Source of the DNA: Lacrimispora algidixylanolytica
GTDB lineage: Bacteria; Bacillota; Clostridia; Lachnospirales; Lachnospiraceae
Direction of reading: 5' to 3'
Length of the DNA: 64,000 bases
Assembly: GCF_003609635.1 (NCBI RefSeq)
Contig: NZ_MCIA01000001.1
Location: 637,136 to 701,135 of the forward strand
Position 1 is the stretch's first letter; the number at the start of each line of letters is the position of its first letter. The notes under the pieces were generated by a model, which saw only the letters and a list, made by a program, of their open reading frames with translations, was not told the DNA's origin and did no database searches. Below, piece after piece: positions 7,616 to 20,900 of this stretch. Both the position numbers and the translations under genes were made by a program.

Positions 7616-8188
7616 TTATCTTCCATTGCTTGCTCCTTCTATGAAAGATTTACAATAATCACATTCCTTAATAGATCCTTTTTCCATTTTATTATTTCCA
7701 CCACAATTTTTACAAGTAATCACAATGTTATTTTTTTCTTTTCTAGCAGGAGAGACGGTACTCACTGGTTTGGGTTTTTTATTTACTGAATTTAGAATAA
7801 TACTATTTGTTTCATAGTTTATAAAAGCATTTTTGATGAATTTCCATTTTATCATTTGATTTAAGTTCTTTAAAACCACCCCCTCTGGTTCACCTGATAG
7901 AATGGAAAGATGGCTGATAGAAAAGGAATCACTATTCAGTATAATAGATGCGTACTGTTTAAAACGGCGAGCGATTCTGTTTCGTTTCATTCCAAACATG
8001 ATAATTATAATCCAGAGTATATCTAAACCAATGAAAACTAAAAGTTCAGTTCTTTCATCTTTGAGATTGGGATTTATAATATATGCCAATGTTCCTAAAC
8101 CAAATATAAATAGATTAAATATACCAATTGTTAATTGGATGACTTCCAAAACCTCACTTTTAATGATTGCACTTTGAGAACTATTCAT
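7616..8188 (-). CDS. Two-TM protein with PCI/winged-helix-like middle and C-terminal zinc ribbon
   Basis: A 190-residue protein. Two membrane segments lie at about 15-42 and 52-70. A soluble stretch of about 70-140 follows, with helix-turn-helix character (ISHLSILSGEPEGVVLKNLNQMIK) like small winged-helix or PCI domains. The C-terminal tail has CxxC pairs (ITCKNCGG and CDYCKS) forming a likely zinc ribbon. The ATG at 8188 is preferred over the TTG at 8191 because of the AGGTG site 7 nt upstream. It has its own promoter and terminator, so it is monocistronic. I do not recognise a specific family; the role could be envelope-associated regulation, but this is a guess. Confidence 0.55.
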   Translation of the reverse strand: MNSSQSAIIKSEVLEVIQLTIGIFNLFIFGLGTLAYIINPNLKDERTELLVFIGLDILWIIIIMFGMKRNRIARRFKQYASIILNSDSFSISHLSILSGEPEGVVLKNLNQMIKWKFIKNAFINYETNSIILNSVNKKPKPVSTVSPARKEKNNIVITCKNCGGNNKMEKGSIKECDYCKSFIEGASNGR

Positions 8189-8251
8189 CAAATTTCACCT
8201 GCCTGTTTCCATACTATTGACACAAAGATATGAAGTGTATTCACTTTATCA

Positions 8252-8279
8252 ATTATAACATCACAACTACTTTATTCAA
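8252..8279 (-). promoter_or_regulatory. Promoter of the zinc-ribbon membrane protein gene
   Basis: On the minus strand: -35 TTGAAT (8274-8279), 16-nt spacer, -10 TATAAT (8252-8257), about 64 nt before the start codon. Confidence 0.5.
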
Positions 8280-8623
8280 ATTGATTTTATGTAACTTTTG
8301 CATTAATTTGTATTATAGAACAGTGTTCTAAGATCAAAGGATCTCTTATATTAAACGTTCTTATATGTGAATTATGAAAGCTTAAAAGCATGCTATAATC
8401 ATTTAGATCAAACAGAGAGTTTTTTCTTTTTCACATCTCTATATTTTATGAAATAAGTGCATACTATAATTATTTTCAATCATAATGGTCGTAAGATAAT
8501 TGTGAAAATCTTATAACTAACATTTTAATCAATAGCACTTGCCGTCTCTTATTTGTATACAACTTAGATGCAGAGGGGATCATATGTGAAGTTTAATCAA
8601 ACATACGGAAAGGACTCTATAAT
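8280..8623. other. AT-rich intergenic region
   Basis: About 340 nt before the lipoprotein gene. It contains several TATAAT-like words but no convincing -35/-10 pair, no RNA gene and no coding remnant that I can see. Confidence 0.4.
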
Positions 8624-9175
8624 ATGAAAAAATTAATTGTAATCTTATTAAGCACTACTCTTATTCTATCTTTAGCCGCCTGCAAGAACTTTTCTACAAA
8701 GAATGAAGCATCCACTCTCTCCGATGAGGGAAAACCAGCACTCAGCAATAATATAAGTTTGCCTAACCCCTTTATTGATTGCGCTACCATTGACGAGGCT
8801 GAGAAAATCGTAGGTTTTGAAATCTCCACACCCCATATTCTTCCAGAGGGATATACTCAAACTAGCATCCAGGCAATCGAAAATGGCATTGTACAAATTA
8901 TCTACACGAATGGGGAAGATGAAATCATCTACCGCCAGGGAAAGGGAAACGCAGATATAAGCGGTGATTTCAATGAGTATACAGAAAAAAATATAGAAGA
9001 ATTAAACCACATACAAATTATTCTAGAAGGTGATGCAAGTAATGTGAAGAAAGCCACATGGCAAGACGGGAAATTTACTTTTTCGATCACGGTTAACAAT
9101 GGTAATGGAGGTTTTAAAGAAGAAGTGATTAACGATATGATAGAAAGTGTGAACCCTGAGAATGGGGAAAATTAA
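8624..9175 (+). CDS. Small lipoprotein with DUF4367-like domain
   Basis: A 183-residue exported lipoprotein. The N-terminus is basic, then hydrophobic, with lipobox SLAAC (Cys20). The mature part has a DUF4367-like pattern: a region ending GFEISTPHILPEGY, followed by IVQIIYTNGEDEIIYRQGKG and a closing strand with WQDGKFTFSI. DUF4367 domains are often the extracytoplasmic part of anti-sigma factors, but here the domain stands alone on a lipid anchor with no sigma-factor gene nearby. The ribosome site AAAGGA is about 9 nt from the ATG. A terminator follows. Function unknown. Confidence 0.65.
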   Translation: MKKLIVILLSTTLILSLAACKNFSTKNEASTLSDEGKPALSNNISLPNPFIDCATIDEAEKIVGFEISTPHILPEGYTQTSIQAIENGIVQIIYTNGEDEIIYRQGKGNADISGDFNEYTEKNIEELNHIQIILEGDASNVKKATWQDGKFTFSITVNNGNGGFKEEVINDMIESVNPENGEN

Positions 9176-9239
9176 AACATGGTTTCATAACCTCTCTTTT
9201 ATCTTCCTTTCACCACTACAAATGATCGATGAAAAGAAA

Positions 9240-9272
9240 AGCCGAAAACCAGTAAATTTCAGGTTTTCGGCT
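9240..9272. terminator. Bidirectional terminator between lipoprotein gene and tRNA-Arg
   Basis: 11-bp stem AGCCGAAAACC / GGTTTTCGGCT with an 11-nt loop. The minus-strand side runs into TTTTCTTTTC, so it also ends the tRNA-Arg transcript. Confidence 0.75.
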
Positions 9273-9281
9273 TTCTAATTA

Positions 9282-9355
9282 CGTTCCCGAGGTGATTTGA
9301 ACACCCGGCCTACCGCTTAGGAGGCGGTCGCTCTATCCAGCTGAGCTACGGAAAC
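9282..9355 (-). tRNA. tRNA-Arg (anticodon CCT)
   Basis: A 74-nt cloverleaf on the minus strand. The acceptor is GTTTCCG / CGGGAAC (one G-U), the D-stem GCTC/GAGC, the anticodon stem ACCGC/GCGGT around loop CTCCTAA, and the T-arm GGGTG-TTCAAAT-CACCT. The discriminator is G and the 3' CCA is not encoded. It reads AGG codons. Confidence 0.95.
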
Positions 9356-9441
9356 ATTTCTGCTAGCAGCAAATGCTACTTCACAGTGCACTAATTATTA
9401 TATTCATAATTGTCCTTTTCGTCAAGACATAACTTCCATTA

Positions 9442-10326
9442 TTATAATTTCACTTTAAAATTTAAGTCTCCCTGCATCCAAATCTGTCCTTTGAACCTGC
9501 GTCCTACCTCAGGGGTTCCCACCAAATCTTTTTTGGCGATACCAACATGGAAGATCAAATCGCTACACTCTAAGGTAAAATCATAGACCTCTTCTTCCGT
9601 GATCTTGTTTTTCTTCTCATCAATCTTAATGATCTCACCAATAATCGAATACTGGTCGCATTCTATGCCACAAGGCATAAAGCAAGAATCAATGATAGAA
9701 TAAAGATCTTCCTTCATCGCTCTTCTGGAAGCCTGAGAATATAAATCAATATCTTCAATGGTGAGGGTTTCCATGGCATCCTCATCTCCATTTTTCGCAG
9801 CCTCTAAAAGAGTGTTGCGGTCTTTGGCTTCAACTCTGGCTTTTGCTCTCTGAGTTTCTGTTTTCTGAATAGGAAGAAGTACCTTACCACTGACAGACAG
9901 ACCGGAAAGGCAAACATCTTTTGTGTCCATGGTTTTATTTTCAACCAAACGCTCACGGCATTCAAGGGAATTGTCTATATAAAATATGAGGGATATACCC
10001 ACTTTATATTCATCTAAAAGACCGGCATATGTCTCCCGCTCCGTATGTCGCTGAACGGAACAGGGCACATTTGATGTCATATCACTGGTTTTCAAATAAG
10101 GATAGTAGTAGCTTCTTTGGAAATTCCCTTCCTGGTCCACCTCTCCATACATTACAATCCCCATTCCTGGAGCCACTTCCTTACGAAGCTCACAAAGATT
10201 GGAATCTTCATCAATCTGGATCCGCTTTAAACCGGAAAGATCTTCACAGAGCTGGTCCAATAGTTTCTCTATGTCCCGGTCTTTCTCATAAAGGCTAAAA
10301 CCAATGGTTCTTAGGAATTTGTGCAT
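9442..10326 (-). CDS. DUF3881 family protein
   Basis: A 294-residue soluble protein beginning MHKFLRTIGFSLYEKDRDIE. It matches the DUF3881 family, which I know mainly from Lachnospiraceae and which has no assigned function. It has no signal peptide or membrane segment. The C-terminal third (about 215-294) contains CFMPCGIECDQYSIIGEI and a beta-rich CSDLIFHVGIAKKDLVGTPEVG that resembles an OB-like fold. The start follows AGGTGATG. The gene lies downstream of gdhA but is separated from it by a terminator. Confidence 0.75.
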   Translation of the reverse strand: MHKFLRTIGFSLYEKDRDIEKLLDQLCEDLSGLKRIQIDEDSNLCELRKEVAPGMGIVMYGEVDQEGNFQRSYYYPYLKTSDMTSNVPCSVQRHTERETYAGLLDEYKVGISLIFYIDNSLECRERLVENKTMDTKDVCLSGLSVSGKVLLPIQKTETQRAKARVEAKDRNTLLEAAKNGDEDAMETLTIEDIDLYSQASRRAMKEDLYSIIDSCFMPCGIECDQYSIIGEIIKIDEKKNKITEEEVYDFTLECSDLIFHVGIAKKDLVGTPEVGRRFKGQIWMQGDLNFKVKL

Positions 10327-10377
10327 AGAATCATCACCTGCTTTCTGTTTAATCGCATATTTTTCAAAAAAACAATA

Positions 10378-10397
10378 AGGCGAAGAACACTCCGCCT
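10378..10397 (-). terminator. Terminator of gdhA
   Basis: On the minus strand, an 8-bp stem AGGCGGAG / CTTCGCCT (one G-U) with loop TGTT, followed by TATTGTTTTTTT. Confidence 0.75.
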
Positions 10398-10467
10398 CAA
10401 GTCTTATCGATTATTATATACCAAAACCATTCACAATGCCAGTAAAATTTTCTGGATGATATCAGGA

Positions 10468-11829
<1,362 letters not shown>

Positions 11830-11878
11830 TCACTTCAACTACTTTATAAAATTAAGTTTCCAAAAAATGGCAAAAAGA

Positions 11879-11903
11879 GGCCAGAACTCTCATAGTTCCG
11901 GCC
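11879..11903 (-). terminator. Terminator of the giant adhesin gene
   Basis: 10-bp stem (11879-11888 with 11894-11903, one G-U on the minus strand) and 5-nt loop. On the minus strand it continues into TCTTTTTGCC, about 70 nt after the stop codon. Confidence 0.75.
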
Positions 11904-11972
11904 CCTTTGCCTGTTCACTTCTTGAAAGAAATTATAACAAGTTAATTTAATAAAGTCAAGAACAGGTTTGGT

Positions 11973-14900
11973 CTAATTATTCTCCTTCTCTTTGTTCTTT
12001 TTTGTAAGTGCTGCATAAAGAGCCAGCATAAATCCAGATAACGTAACCATCACTTTTCCTGCGTTATTCTTACGCTCCCCTGTCTTTGGAAGCCTTGCAA
12101 GAGGTACATTTCCATCATCCACCTGCAAAAGCTCAACCGACTGGTCTGAGGGAAGACTTGCTAGGGGTACTGGATCAGGCACTATGGTGACCGTTGGACT
12201 GGTTGGTCTTCCACCGCCACTGTCACCTCGATCTCCTCCTGTACTAATTTTGGCATCCTGAATGGAGATGGTGAATCGGTTGACACCGTCCAAGGTGACT
12301 GGCGGTATGTTGTTGTTAATGTAGTAACCAGCAGGAGCTTTTGTTTCGATAAAGGTATAAGTATCCTTTGGCAACCGCTTGATGATAAACTGCCCATCAT
12401 CTCCAGTTAAACTGGTTCCCGCAACGGATTTATCCGGCGTATACCCGGCAAAGGATCCCTGATACAACATTACATACCTGCCATCAGAGGCTTTCAATAA
12501 AAACTCTGCCCCTTTCAGTCTTAAGTCTGCAAATATTTGATTAGTCTTCAGGACCGTAATGGCTGATGGCATATTTTCCACTGGCCCCTCTGTCTTTGTA
12601 AACAGGCCGGAGGTGGTATAGAGAACTTCTTTCTTTGTACTTTCAATGGTAAATTCTCTGGTCCATGGCTGAGTGCCCAAGATATAGCCGTCTGGGGCTT
12701 TTGTTTCTGTCAGCCGGTACGTTCCATAAGGAAGGTTTTCTATTGCCCCCTTTCCCTGGAGTGCAAAGGTTATGGTAGTTCCCTTTACCTGATTCAAATT
12801 CCAGGAGGCTCCCTGAGCCGCCGCTAAACTGCGGTAGTTATCCCAAGCGCCAGGTACTAAGGTTTCCAGGTTTGTAAGGGTAAATTCTGCCCCATTCAGC
12901 CTGATGCCTTTTTCCTCGCTATCTACCTTTTCAAGCTCGATTCTTCCTGTACTGATTTGATTGGTTACAAGCAGCTCCGTTGGCTGGTCACCTGGTACAG
13001 AGACCTTTCCATCGGGATTTTTTAATACTGTAATGGTTCCATCCTTATTCACCCTGATGTAGAAAGGCTCCAAGGAATCGTACCGGTCCGTCGCAATCTC
13101 TTTTAACTGATAATCCCCGTGCTTTAGGCCTAGCTTTATGATTCCATCTTCTCCGGTGGTAAATAATCCGGTACTGGAATCCTCCTCTGCGTGGAACCGT
13201 TCCGATCCAAATAGGGATAATAGTCCCCCGTCTTCATACTTGCCCGGTCCCAGAATACGAAATTGCATTCCGCTTATGCTTCGGCCTAAATTGTCTGTTT
13301 TACGAAGCTGAATCTCAAATTGAGCACGTTCATTTACAATGACGTTGTTATTTAAAAGATCCGCTTCTTTTTGTTCTTCTGTCAGGGTAAAATCAATTAC
13401 GGTTTTTCCGCTCAGGCTTAAATATCCGGTTGGTGCCATCTCTTCTTTCAGGGTATAAGTTCCATAAGGAATTCCCTTTAAGGAAATGTGGCCATTTATT
13501 GCCGTAAACAAGATTTTACCTTCCTCTATTGCCAGGTTAGCAATTCCCATATTTTGTAGATCATCCTGGCTCATGTTCTTTAGATTAGAACTAAAGTCAT
13601 TCCATGCTCCCTCTACTTGGGATTTCTTTTCTGTGACAGAGAATCTGGCTTCCTTTAGCTTTTCTCCCGTTTCTTTGTCTGTCTTATCAAAGATCAGAGC
13701 TCCGGTCCCGTAACGGTTGGTTATGAAATCATTTCCTTCTGCCAGAACCGTCTCAACGTCACTATCGTTCTTTAAGGTTACTGGATAGACGTTATCACTT
13801 CGTTCAAATCCGGCGGGGGCTTTTGTCTCTTTTATATAATAGGTGCCAAGTAGCAGCATTTCTGATTCGCCCACTCCGTCTGTACCGGTGATTATGGTTC
13901 CTTTTTTTGTTGTTAATTCCTGGTCAGAATAGATTTCGAACTCAGCTCCAGCTAGCTTCCTTTCATGGTCATGAGCTGAAGTTTTGATAAGCCTGATCTT
14001 CGCCTCACTCCTTACATCGTATACCACCACAACGTCTCTGTTTCCGGAAGAAAGTACGGTGATCTTCGTATCCCCGGTGAGAGAATAATTCTGAGGCGCC
14101 TTGATTTCTTTTAAGATGTACTCTCCGGCAGGCAGACGTTTTATGGATGCTTTTCCATCTGGTCCAATTGCAAACCGGGTGGTTTCGTCCTCCTGATTCT
14201 TCACTCCAAGATAAGAGAGCGTTTCATTCAGACTTACATAGCTTCCGTCCTGAGTAACCAGGGTAAATTCAGCCCCAGCAAGAAGCTTTTTCGTAACCTC
14301 ATCCTGCTTTTCAATGTTTAATACATGAGGTTCATTATCTACTCCCTGATCCCCGGTGAGGATAAGGCCTTCTGGGCTTTCAACCTTAAATTCTTTTCTC
14401 CACTCCTTCCCAGGTTCTAAGATATAACCATCCGGTGCTTTTATTTCTTTTAACGTATAACTGCCATATGGAATCTGAGTCAGGGTTCCGATTTTATTCG
14501 TCTCAGTTCCTGTTACTTTAAACCGGATAAAGAGTTTTCCATCTTCCTCTCCTGACGTCACGCCAGACACTCCCAGACCTTCAATATGCTTCTGGTAGGC
14601 CTTAAACGCTCCTTCAATTAAGGAAGTTCCACTAAGCTCAAATTCTGCGACTGTGATCGGCGTGTGGCTTTCCCCATCCCGTTTCTCAATGGAAATTGGT
14701 GCTGTCTTAACTGTATTTTCTACTGAGATGTTAATTTCCTTCTGCTGCGGGCTTACTAAGGTAAGTTCTTTTCTCTTATCCGAGCCAAGTAACGATACGT
14801 TTCCGCCTGCTGCCACTCTTACAAAGAAGGGTTCTATGGATTGGTAGCCGTCTGAAGAAAGTTCTTTGATCTGGTAGTCGCCATAAGGCAGGTTCCAGGT

Positions 14901-17900
14901 GATCAGACCCTCAGCATCGGTTTCTTTCACTTCATATCCTGTATTGTCTGCATCTCTTAATACAAGACGTTCCTTAGAAAATGGTACCCAGGATTTGCCT
15001 TCATAGGTTCCTGGCCCTTCAATTGCAAAGGAAATGCCTTTTACCTGTTTGTTGCCTGAGCTATCTGTTTTCCGTAATGAGAGAAGGTAACCAGCTCTTG
15101 TATTGGTGATTCTATTACCTGGAGTTCCTGGCAATGTCACCTGTTGCCCATCATCGGAAACCTTAAAGTCCAGATCTCCTTGTTTCTTTGTGATGTCATA
15201 CCCTTCTGGTACCCGAATTTCTGCTAAAGTATAGGAACCATAAGGAATTCCTGTAAGCGTAACGTCTCCGGTCAAAGTTTCAAATTCAAGTCCCTGATCC
15301 GTTTCTTCTGCTTTTGCAACTCCCATTGATTTTTGATTCCCTATGACTTCTGCGGTAAATGCCTTCCATGCAAATTCCGGCACGTCAGACTGGGCCTTTA
15401 GTAAAAAGGCTGCCCCTGGTAAACCTTTTTCAGTTGCTTCATCCACCTTTTCAAATGTAAGGGATCCCATTTTGTAAGCATTCTTAACCGTAACAATACT
15501 TGGAATTGGATCTTCTTCTGTCTTAAACTCCTTGCTCTTAAGTACCCAGGCTTTTTGCGCCTTCACCTTAAAGGATTTCATTTGATCCATCTCAGTGGAC
15601 TGGGCATTATCCATCTCATATCCTTCAGGCGACTGATCTTCTACAACGATGTAATTCCGGTAATAGAATAAATCTCCTGCATGAAAGACTGCCTCTTGGT
15701 CCTCCAAAGTCGTGCTTCCTTCTGCTGCGGGAGCACCTAACACCTTGGTATCTGTGATAGTAGCTTTTTGAAGTGTCTCCATCTCTTCATTGGTATAAGG
15801 TCCATAAATACTAAAATGGACTCCTTTTACCGGATTACCAAGAGAATCGGTCTTCTTCACCTTCACGTTACGGTAAGGTACAAATCCAATATCCTTTGTG
15901 GTATCATACTCGCCGGAGGTGGACCATAAGAAGAAGTCTTCGGATACGTATCCCGTTTTTCCTCCCTTAAAGTTACTGTCAACACTCTCCGTTTGGTTCC
16001 TTCCGCCCTCCCTTAAGGTTGCTGGCGTTCTGGATCGTCCTGCCTCTTTATTCTCTCCATCAGCCGTCATAAATGGCTTTGTAAGTTTTAAGATCAGATC
16101 TTCATAGCCAATAGGCATCTGTCCAGTGGTCACACGAATTCGGTAGTGAGCTGGGTCATCTCCCTTAAGCTTTGATACATTTAATGCCTGGTTCATATAC
16201 CAGCTATTCTCCTCATCCTGGGTAAATTGTGTTCCAGTGATTCCAAAAGGTTTGGCAGGAGTCAATCCACCAAAGGTGAATCTGGCATCTGGACCTGCTG
16301 CCCCCACCATCTCATCGTCTCCGCTCTTTCCATACTTAATCAGGCTGACATTAAAATAGTCGGATGTAAGTACTGGTAAAAGATCGGTAAGAAGGTGGTC
16401 TCTGGATGGTTCTGTATGTTGCATCCCTCGGTTGATTTCATCAATAAAGATGCGTCCGGACACTTTTACATCACCTGGCACTAAAAGGACCTGAGTTGAA
16501 TTGCTGTTTTGCATCTGTCCAGTGGCTTTTTCGTTTCCGTTCTTTCCACCTTCTCTATAGCTGTAGGTAAGTGCGAAGTCATTGACCGCATATCCATAGG
16601 CAACTTCTTCAAGCTCCTTTGCCATCGTATATGGCACTGTGGTTTTGTAAACGATTACCAGATTCTCTCCTGGTGCCAGGTAGAAGTCCTTGTCAGTGAT
16701 TTTTAACCGGAAGGCGCTAGGGTCGTTGCCGCCGCCGGACCAGAAGCCATTGCCATTGTCGCTTAATACTCCGCTTTTTGCAGCTTTTACTGTATTTTTA
16801 TTGTCAAATGCCTGATTGGAATAAGACATCTGGTAATTAAAGTCTTCAACCTTTCGCCCTGGATCGCTGTCATCTTTCTTATTTTCAACGGAAATGGACT
16901 CAATGGTTTCAAACCGCAGCCGGTAATCACTTAATCGTTCGTTGCTGTCAGCATTGAAATCTCCTTTTGTAGGAAGAATATCCATAAGCTGAAGATTGGA
17001 AACATAATTGGTTTTAGAATCGTTGTTAATGGTTAGTCGGTATAAGACAGATCCATCGTAGGACGTATCTCCGTCTCCGTCAATGGTCTTAGCTGTTCTT
17101 CCTGCCGTTGTACCAGATACGAATCTGGTGTCTAAATTACCTTTCACTTCTTTAAAAAGTCTAAGACCTGTTCCCGTGCTCATGAAATTTTCCGCGGAAT
17201 CAGAAACGTATCCGTAAGAGCGGTATTTCTCCTCTGGAAGGAGCACTCCACTTGGCAGGTCAGCACTTGGCCACTGGTCTCCTGAATTGGTTTCTACCAT
17301 AAAGGAGGCACCCGTTTTATTGAGTGAGAAAGCTGGCTGAAGAACGTCACTGGTGACATAAAGCTTATTTAAAATGTTTTTGCCATAGCTTACAATGTTA
17401 CCTGCTACCTTTGCCTGAACCCCTACGGTGACCTGTTCATTTTGTTTTAACTCTCCACTTAATACGATGAACAAGGTTTCCTGACCCGTAAGAGCATCCA
17501 CCTTTTTCACGGTTTTTTCAATCCCTACTCCCTGAGGCCCTTTGACAATGGAAACGGCTTTCAAGATCCGATCTTCTCCATCCACCTCTCCAGAGACTGT
17601 CACCCCTTCTGGTATGTGGTCAATGAGTACAGGTTTTCTCATTGGGACGATGTCTGGATCATTGCTTTTAGTCACATTTTTCACCGTTAAGGTATAATTT
17701 AAAATATCATTTGCCTGAACTTCTTTCATTGGAGTCACATTTTTCTCTGCTGTAATCACAGGCGCCTTGCTCTGGACGATAGGAATGTTAACAAAAGAAG
17801 CCTGCATTTTTGTCTTTATTTCCTGGCTTAATGTTCCTTTGCTGTCCCATTCCCGGTAGCTAATGGTGGCATCTGCCTGGTTATTGATGTATTTAATCTC

Positions 17901-20900
17901 TTCTTTATAGCTTCCGTTGAAGAGCTTTGCATCCTGGCGGAACAGCTTTACGCCAACCTCTACACTTCCTGGCGTGAAGTCCTGACCCAGAATGTATTTG
18001 TGCTCCGCTGAGTTTTTCAAGGTATCATCCCGGTAGCTGATCTGGAACGACTTAACATTCTTTCCGCTAATTGGGCGGATCAGACCGATCTCTCCGTCAC
18101 CGGATACCTTAAGACTCTGTACACCTCCCACTTGAGTTCCCTTAAAGTCATAGAAGGTCACATCTGCCATAATGGTTCCGGTCTTCCCTCCACGTATTCT
18201 GTTTTGTTCCGTTGATTTTCCGGGTTTTATAGAGGTTATGGTGTACTTTTCATTGGTGTACTCAGCTTCCGGAAGAACGCTCTTACCACTATCAAGCATG
18301 GTAAGTCCCAGGTCCCTTATCACAAATCCATCCAAAGGAATTGTGTTGGTCACATGGGGAGTCAGAGTATAGGTTGCTGTCTGGCCGTCATTCCACCATA
18401 GATCCTTTAAGGAGGTGGTAAGAGATGTCTTTTCCAAGGTAACATATGTTTTCTGTTTCACATTGGTAAATTCAAGGGATCCAGGAATTATTCCTTTCTC
18501 GATTGTCACCTCTTTTTTATAGACCGTTCTCTCATCATCCCGGTTAATAATATAGCCATTTTGATTCTCCAGAACCTGTGTTTCTTCCATCTCATACGTT
18601 CCAGGAAGAAGCAGTATGGTCGTTCCGGTTTCGCCGTATGCCACAGGAATCACATCTCCCACCTGGTTTCCGGTCTTTTTATCCGTTACCTTTATGGTTG
18701 CTTTGATGGATGCATCTGGGTTATCCTGCCTGTTGATATCATTTTTAAATATCTTAAGTGGCAGCGCCTCCTGATTATGAGCTTTGAATTTATATACCCC
18801 TGGTAAGACTGTATTCTCATCAGCCAGCACATAAAGTTCCTGATTGCTAATGATCTCCCCGTCCTTACTCACATCTGTGATCACTGGTTTTATAGTCCCT
18901 TTTTCTCCACCAAAGGAATCCATTTGGTACTTTAAGAATCCTTGATCCTTCTCCTCTACCTCTTTCACTGCGTAAGCTTCTAAAGGTTCTATGGAAAGTC
19001 CTAGGAAGGATACTTTTCCATTGCTATCTGTAAGGCCCTGTGATACATAGGTCCATGTTCCAGAAGAGGATTTTTTATAAAGCTCAAAGGTCATGCCTGG
19101 TTTTAGTGCTTCGCCGTTTCCATTTCCGCTGTACTTGGTAACCCATAAGTCCACTCCGCTCTTGTTTGGCATGGTGACTTCTGTGGTCTTTCCAGTTTCA
19201 GCTAGGAGCCCTCCTTCTGGGAATGCAGTCTTAATACTAATATAACCGGCTGGAGCACTTACTTCCTTAATGTAATACTGGCCGTCGTGGTGTTGCTTTG
19301 TAGAGAAGACAATTTCATAACTGCCGCTCTGACCTATTTCGTTGAAATCTCCTACCTTATTGTTAAACTCGGGATCCCCATAAAGCTGGAAAACTCCGCC
19401 AGATAACTTCTTAGTCGAATCTTCTGCCTTCACCTTTGTTAACACTACCTTTGCTTTTGCAAATCGGTTCTTAACCGTTACTGATACGGGAACTTTGGAA
19501 GTAAAATCTGATGCTCCTCCTGCCTGGAAATATCCATCTGCAAAAAGAGTTCCATTCTCCACTCCGTTATCTGATGAAAGTACCCAATCTGCCTGCTCCT
19601 GTTCCTTTAAGTAGTAGGCTCCGCCTTCTGGATTTTGAGGCAGTAATACGCTTTTGCTTCCAGTATAATGACCGTCTTTTGCTATGAACTGATTAATAGT
19701 AATCTGAACTTGCGTTCCGTTTTCATCAAGAACTGGATGGTAAGCGTTATTTACATAAGTATAAACATCAAATACAATCTGAGCCGGCAGCTTCTCTTCT
19801 AACTTATCATCTTTTTGAAAACCTTCCCCGAACTCCAGATTCTTTGTTATGGTAAGCTCTACCTTTTTCCTGTTATCAATGGAGATCGTTGTGTCTTTAT
19901 AAACAGGCCCCATATCTCCAGTTACTGCAACAATCATAGGTCTTATATCCTTGGTATAACCTTCCGGTGCCTTTTCCTCTGTGATTCGATACCAACCTGG
20001 AGGGGAATCTTTTAACGCGTAGGATCCATCCCCCTGGTCTAGAAGTTTTCCATTTGTCAGTGCAAATCCCTGCTCCGGCTTTGGATACCCAGGATCTTCT
20101 ACGTTCGCAAGTTGACCCTGAGAATAATCAACGCCTGCACGGAACTTCATATACTCAACCTGAAACGATGCTCCCTTTAAGCTTGAATCACTTTGATTCG
20201 TCTCCCCGTCTTTTTTATAGATTAAGAGTTCAGAAAGCCTTGGGTTTTTAACGGTCAGTGTGGAGAGATTTCCAGTCACACTTGCAACCTCGGGCCATAG
20301 AGCTACCTGCTCCCCATCTGCCTTTGGAGAATAGCCCACAGTAAATCTCTGAGACTCAAAATAACGATCCGTAACCAGCTTTGTGGCATCAGTACTTAAA
20401 TCTTCCTTTAACAAGGTGTATGGTCCACTCTCAAGCCCTGCGAACCTAGCAACGTATCTGCCATCTTCCGTCTTTACAACCGTGGCATTTACTGTGGAAC
20501 CGTTATCTCTTTTTATGGTGAATCCTATTCCATTAAGTCCATCCGGTTTTTCACCATTCCAAGTCGTCTTCTCAATTTCAAGGTTAGGCCGTTCCGGGTT
20601 ATATACATTAACCGTAAGGGGTGAACTTCCCACGGTGAAATAGCGGTAAAGGCCAACCTGGCCATTGTACATGGTAAGATAAGTTTTTGCCAAATTATAA
20701 GGCAGAATTTCTCTTATGCGGTAATGTCCTGAGGAAAGCCCTCCTGGTATGACAACACGCCCATCACTTTTCGTATCATAAGTTTGGACCTTAACGTACT
20801 CATATCCCGTATCCTTCCACTGATACTTCCATAATTCCATTGTTACCCCGCTTAGAGGGGTTCTTGTTATGTTCAACCCGTCAAGGGCATCATCGGTTTT

